Positions 14,629 to 15,690 of a DNA stretch of 15,690 bases are shown here, one piece after another. Numbering within the stretch: the first letter of the stretch is position 1; every line of letters starts with the position of its first letter. The position numbers and the translations under genes were made by a program. A model generated the notes under the pieces. The model was not told the origin of the DNA, did not search any database, and was given only the letters and a program-made list of their open reading frames with translations. The stretch comes from Desulfobacteraceae bacterium (GTDB taxonomy: Bacteria > Desulfobacterota > DSM-4660 > Desulfatiglandales > B25-G16). The DNA is taken from the NCBI GenBank assembly GCA_030615565.1, contig JAUWZC010000030.1, positions 1 to 15,690 of the forward strand. The letters run 5' to 3'.

Positions 14629-15690
14629 TTACAAGATTTTATCTCTCCCCTGGGATCTTAGTAGCTCAACAAGCTTTCTCACATCCTGAGACCTCTCTCT
14701 TTTGCATACCAAAAGGACATCCTCATCTTCTACAATAACCAGATCCTCCACACCCAGGAGTGCAACCAGTTTTTTTGGGCTATAAACAATACATTTAGAA
14801 GAATCAAGATTGATTATATCGCCCATGAAGGCATTTTTATTACTATCCATAGGCCAGTATTGAGCTGCAGATGGCCAAGATCCCACATCGTTCCAACCAA
14901 AATCCCCCCTTATCATCAAAACATGCTTTGACCTTTCTATAACACCATAGTCAATAGAGATAGCTTCCATTTCTTTGTAGGCCTCTTTGATCGCTCCTGA
15001 TTCTTCATTCTTACCAAGGGATGACCTTATTTTCATAAGCCCTTTAAAATTATGAGGGAGGTATTCTTCAATTTCCTTGAGCATGCTCGAGGCTCTCGAG
15101 ATAAAGATACCACTATTCCAAAAAAAGTTGCCTTGCTTGATAAAAAGCCTAGCCTTGTTTATGTCAGGTTTCTCATGAAAGGATTTAACAGAATATATAA
15201 CATTCTTTTTATCTATTAATTCATCTGTCTCTATATATCCATAACCAGTTTCTGGCCCCCTTGGAGGAATCCCAATTGTAATAATAAAATCCCCTTGAGA
15301 GGCCTGATAGGCACCTGCCAGTATGGTCTGGTGAAACCTTTTTTTATCCTCAATATAATGATCTGCAGGCAGAATTACCATAACAGCATCTGGATCATCT
15401 CTTTCTATAAAAACAGTAGATATTCCAATGGCAGGGGCAGTATTTTTCCCAAAGGGTTCAATTATTATATTTTCTTCTGGTATCTCGGGAATTGTTCTCT
15501 TGACAGCATCTGCCTGGGATAAGGTGGTTACTATCTTTATCCTGCTTGAAGGTATAATGGGTTTGATGATTTCAATCGTTTTTTTAAGAAGAATCTCATC
15601 CCCGGTTATATTAAGGAGCTGCTTTGGCCTGTTTTTTCTGCTCCGTGGCCAGAACCTGGTTCCACTTCCCCCGGCCATTATGACAGCATA
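14629..15690 (-). CDS. manC: mannose-1-phosphate guanylyltransferase, N-terminus just outside the window
   Basis: Makes GDP-mannose from mannose-1-phosphate and GTP in the cytoplasm. The nucleotidyltransferase signature GGSGTRFWPRSRKNRPKQ starts at the third residue after the ATG at 15678. Further motifs are EPFGKNTAPAIG, ILPADHY, FHEKPD and FGWNDVGSW. The frame stays open upstream of that ATG through codons YAVI to the window edge. Since family members typically begin with YAVIMAGG shortly after the first Met, the real start is beyond 15690 and the ATG at 15678 is probably internal. It stops about 350 residues after that Met, so it is the short monofunctional form without the fused mannose-6-phosphate isomerase domain. 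It lies upstream of the mutase gene on the same strand. Confidence 0.92.
   Translation of the reverse strand, partial: YAVIMAGGSGTRFWPRSRKNRPKQLLNITGDEILLKKTIEIIKPIIPSSRIKIVTTLSQADAVKRTIPEIPEENIIIEPFGKNTAPAIGISTVFIERDDPDAVMVILPADHYIEDKKRFHQTILAGAYQASQGDFIITIGIPPRGPETGYGYIETDELIDKKNVIYSVKSFHEKPDINKARLFIKQGNFFWNSGIFISRASSMLKEIEEYLPHNFKGLMKIRSSLGKNEESGAIKEAYKEMEAISIDYGVIERSKHVLMIRGDFGWNDVGSWPSAAQYWPMDSNKNAFMGDIINLDSSKCIVYSPKKLVALLGVEDLVIVEDEDVLLVCKRERSQDVRKLVELLRSQGRDKIL

Overview
The window looks like a piece of a Gram-negative chromosome of moderate to low GC, most likely from Desulfobacterota (the old Deltaproteobacteria) or a close relative. The reasons are an LpxL-type lipid A/lysophospholipid acyltransferase, sigma-54 control through an NtrC-type activator, a LivHMK-LivGF branched-chain amino-acid-type ABC transporter with a long AMP-forming acyl-CoA synthetase inside the operon, and CGCAGAT-type interspersed repeats. 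The assignment is inference from gene content, not from a search. No tRNA, rRNA, CRISPR array or transposase was seen.

Layout. (1) 1-453, minus: 5' part of an LpxL-like acyltransferase running off the left edge. (2) 454-791: divergent intergenic region with two tandem TGCACA-N6-TGTGCA palindromes. (3) 792-2147, plus: NtrC-family response regulator. (4) 2148-2617: a CGCAGAT inverted repeat, a second pair of TGCACA/TGTGCA sites and a near-perfect sigma-54 promoter. (5) 2618-5143, plus: membrane-bound hybrid histidine kinase with GAF, PAS and C-terminal receiver. (6) 5144-5600: convergent spacer with the terminator of the minus-strand operon. (7) 12438 down to 5601, minus: livH, livM, livK, acyl-CoA synthetase, livG, livF, with a sigma-70-type promoter at 12665-12691. 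(8) 12634-13056: decayed spacer containing a livF-tail-like relic and short repeats. (9) 14400-13057 and 15690-14629, minus: phosphomannomutase/phosphoglucomutase and mannose-1-phosphate guanylyltransferase, i.e. the GDP-mannose branch.

How they work together. The regulator and kinase look like one signalling unit. The regulator keeps its phospho-acceptor Asp, GAFTGA loop and Fis-type helix-turn-helix. The kinase gene has a sigma-54 promoter (TGGCACG-N4-TTGCT), with paired palindromes about 85-110 bp upstream of the expected start, where an NtrC-type activator would bind. The same paired palindromes with the same 22-bp centre spacing lie between the regulator gene and the divergent acyltransferase gene. 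This suggests a self-controlled circuit that may also drive lipid acylation. The liv operon pairs uptake of a small organic solute with a CoA-ligase, which suggests import and CoA activation of a carboxylic acid; the substrate cannot be read from the sequence. Two similar 13-mers with a GT-N3-AC core flank the operon promoter and may be operators.
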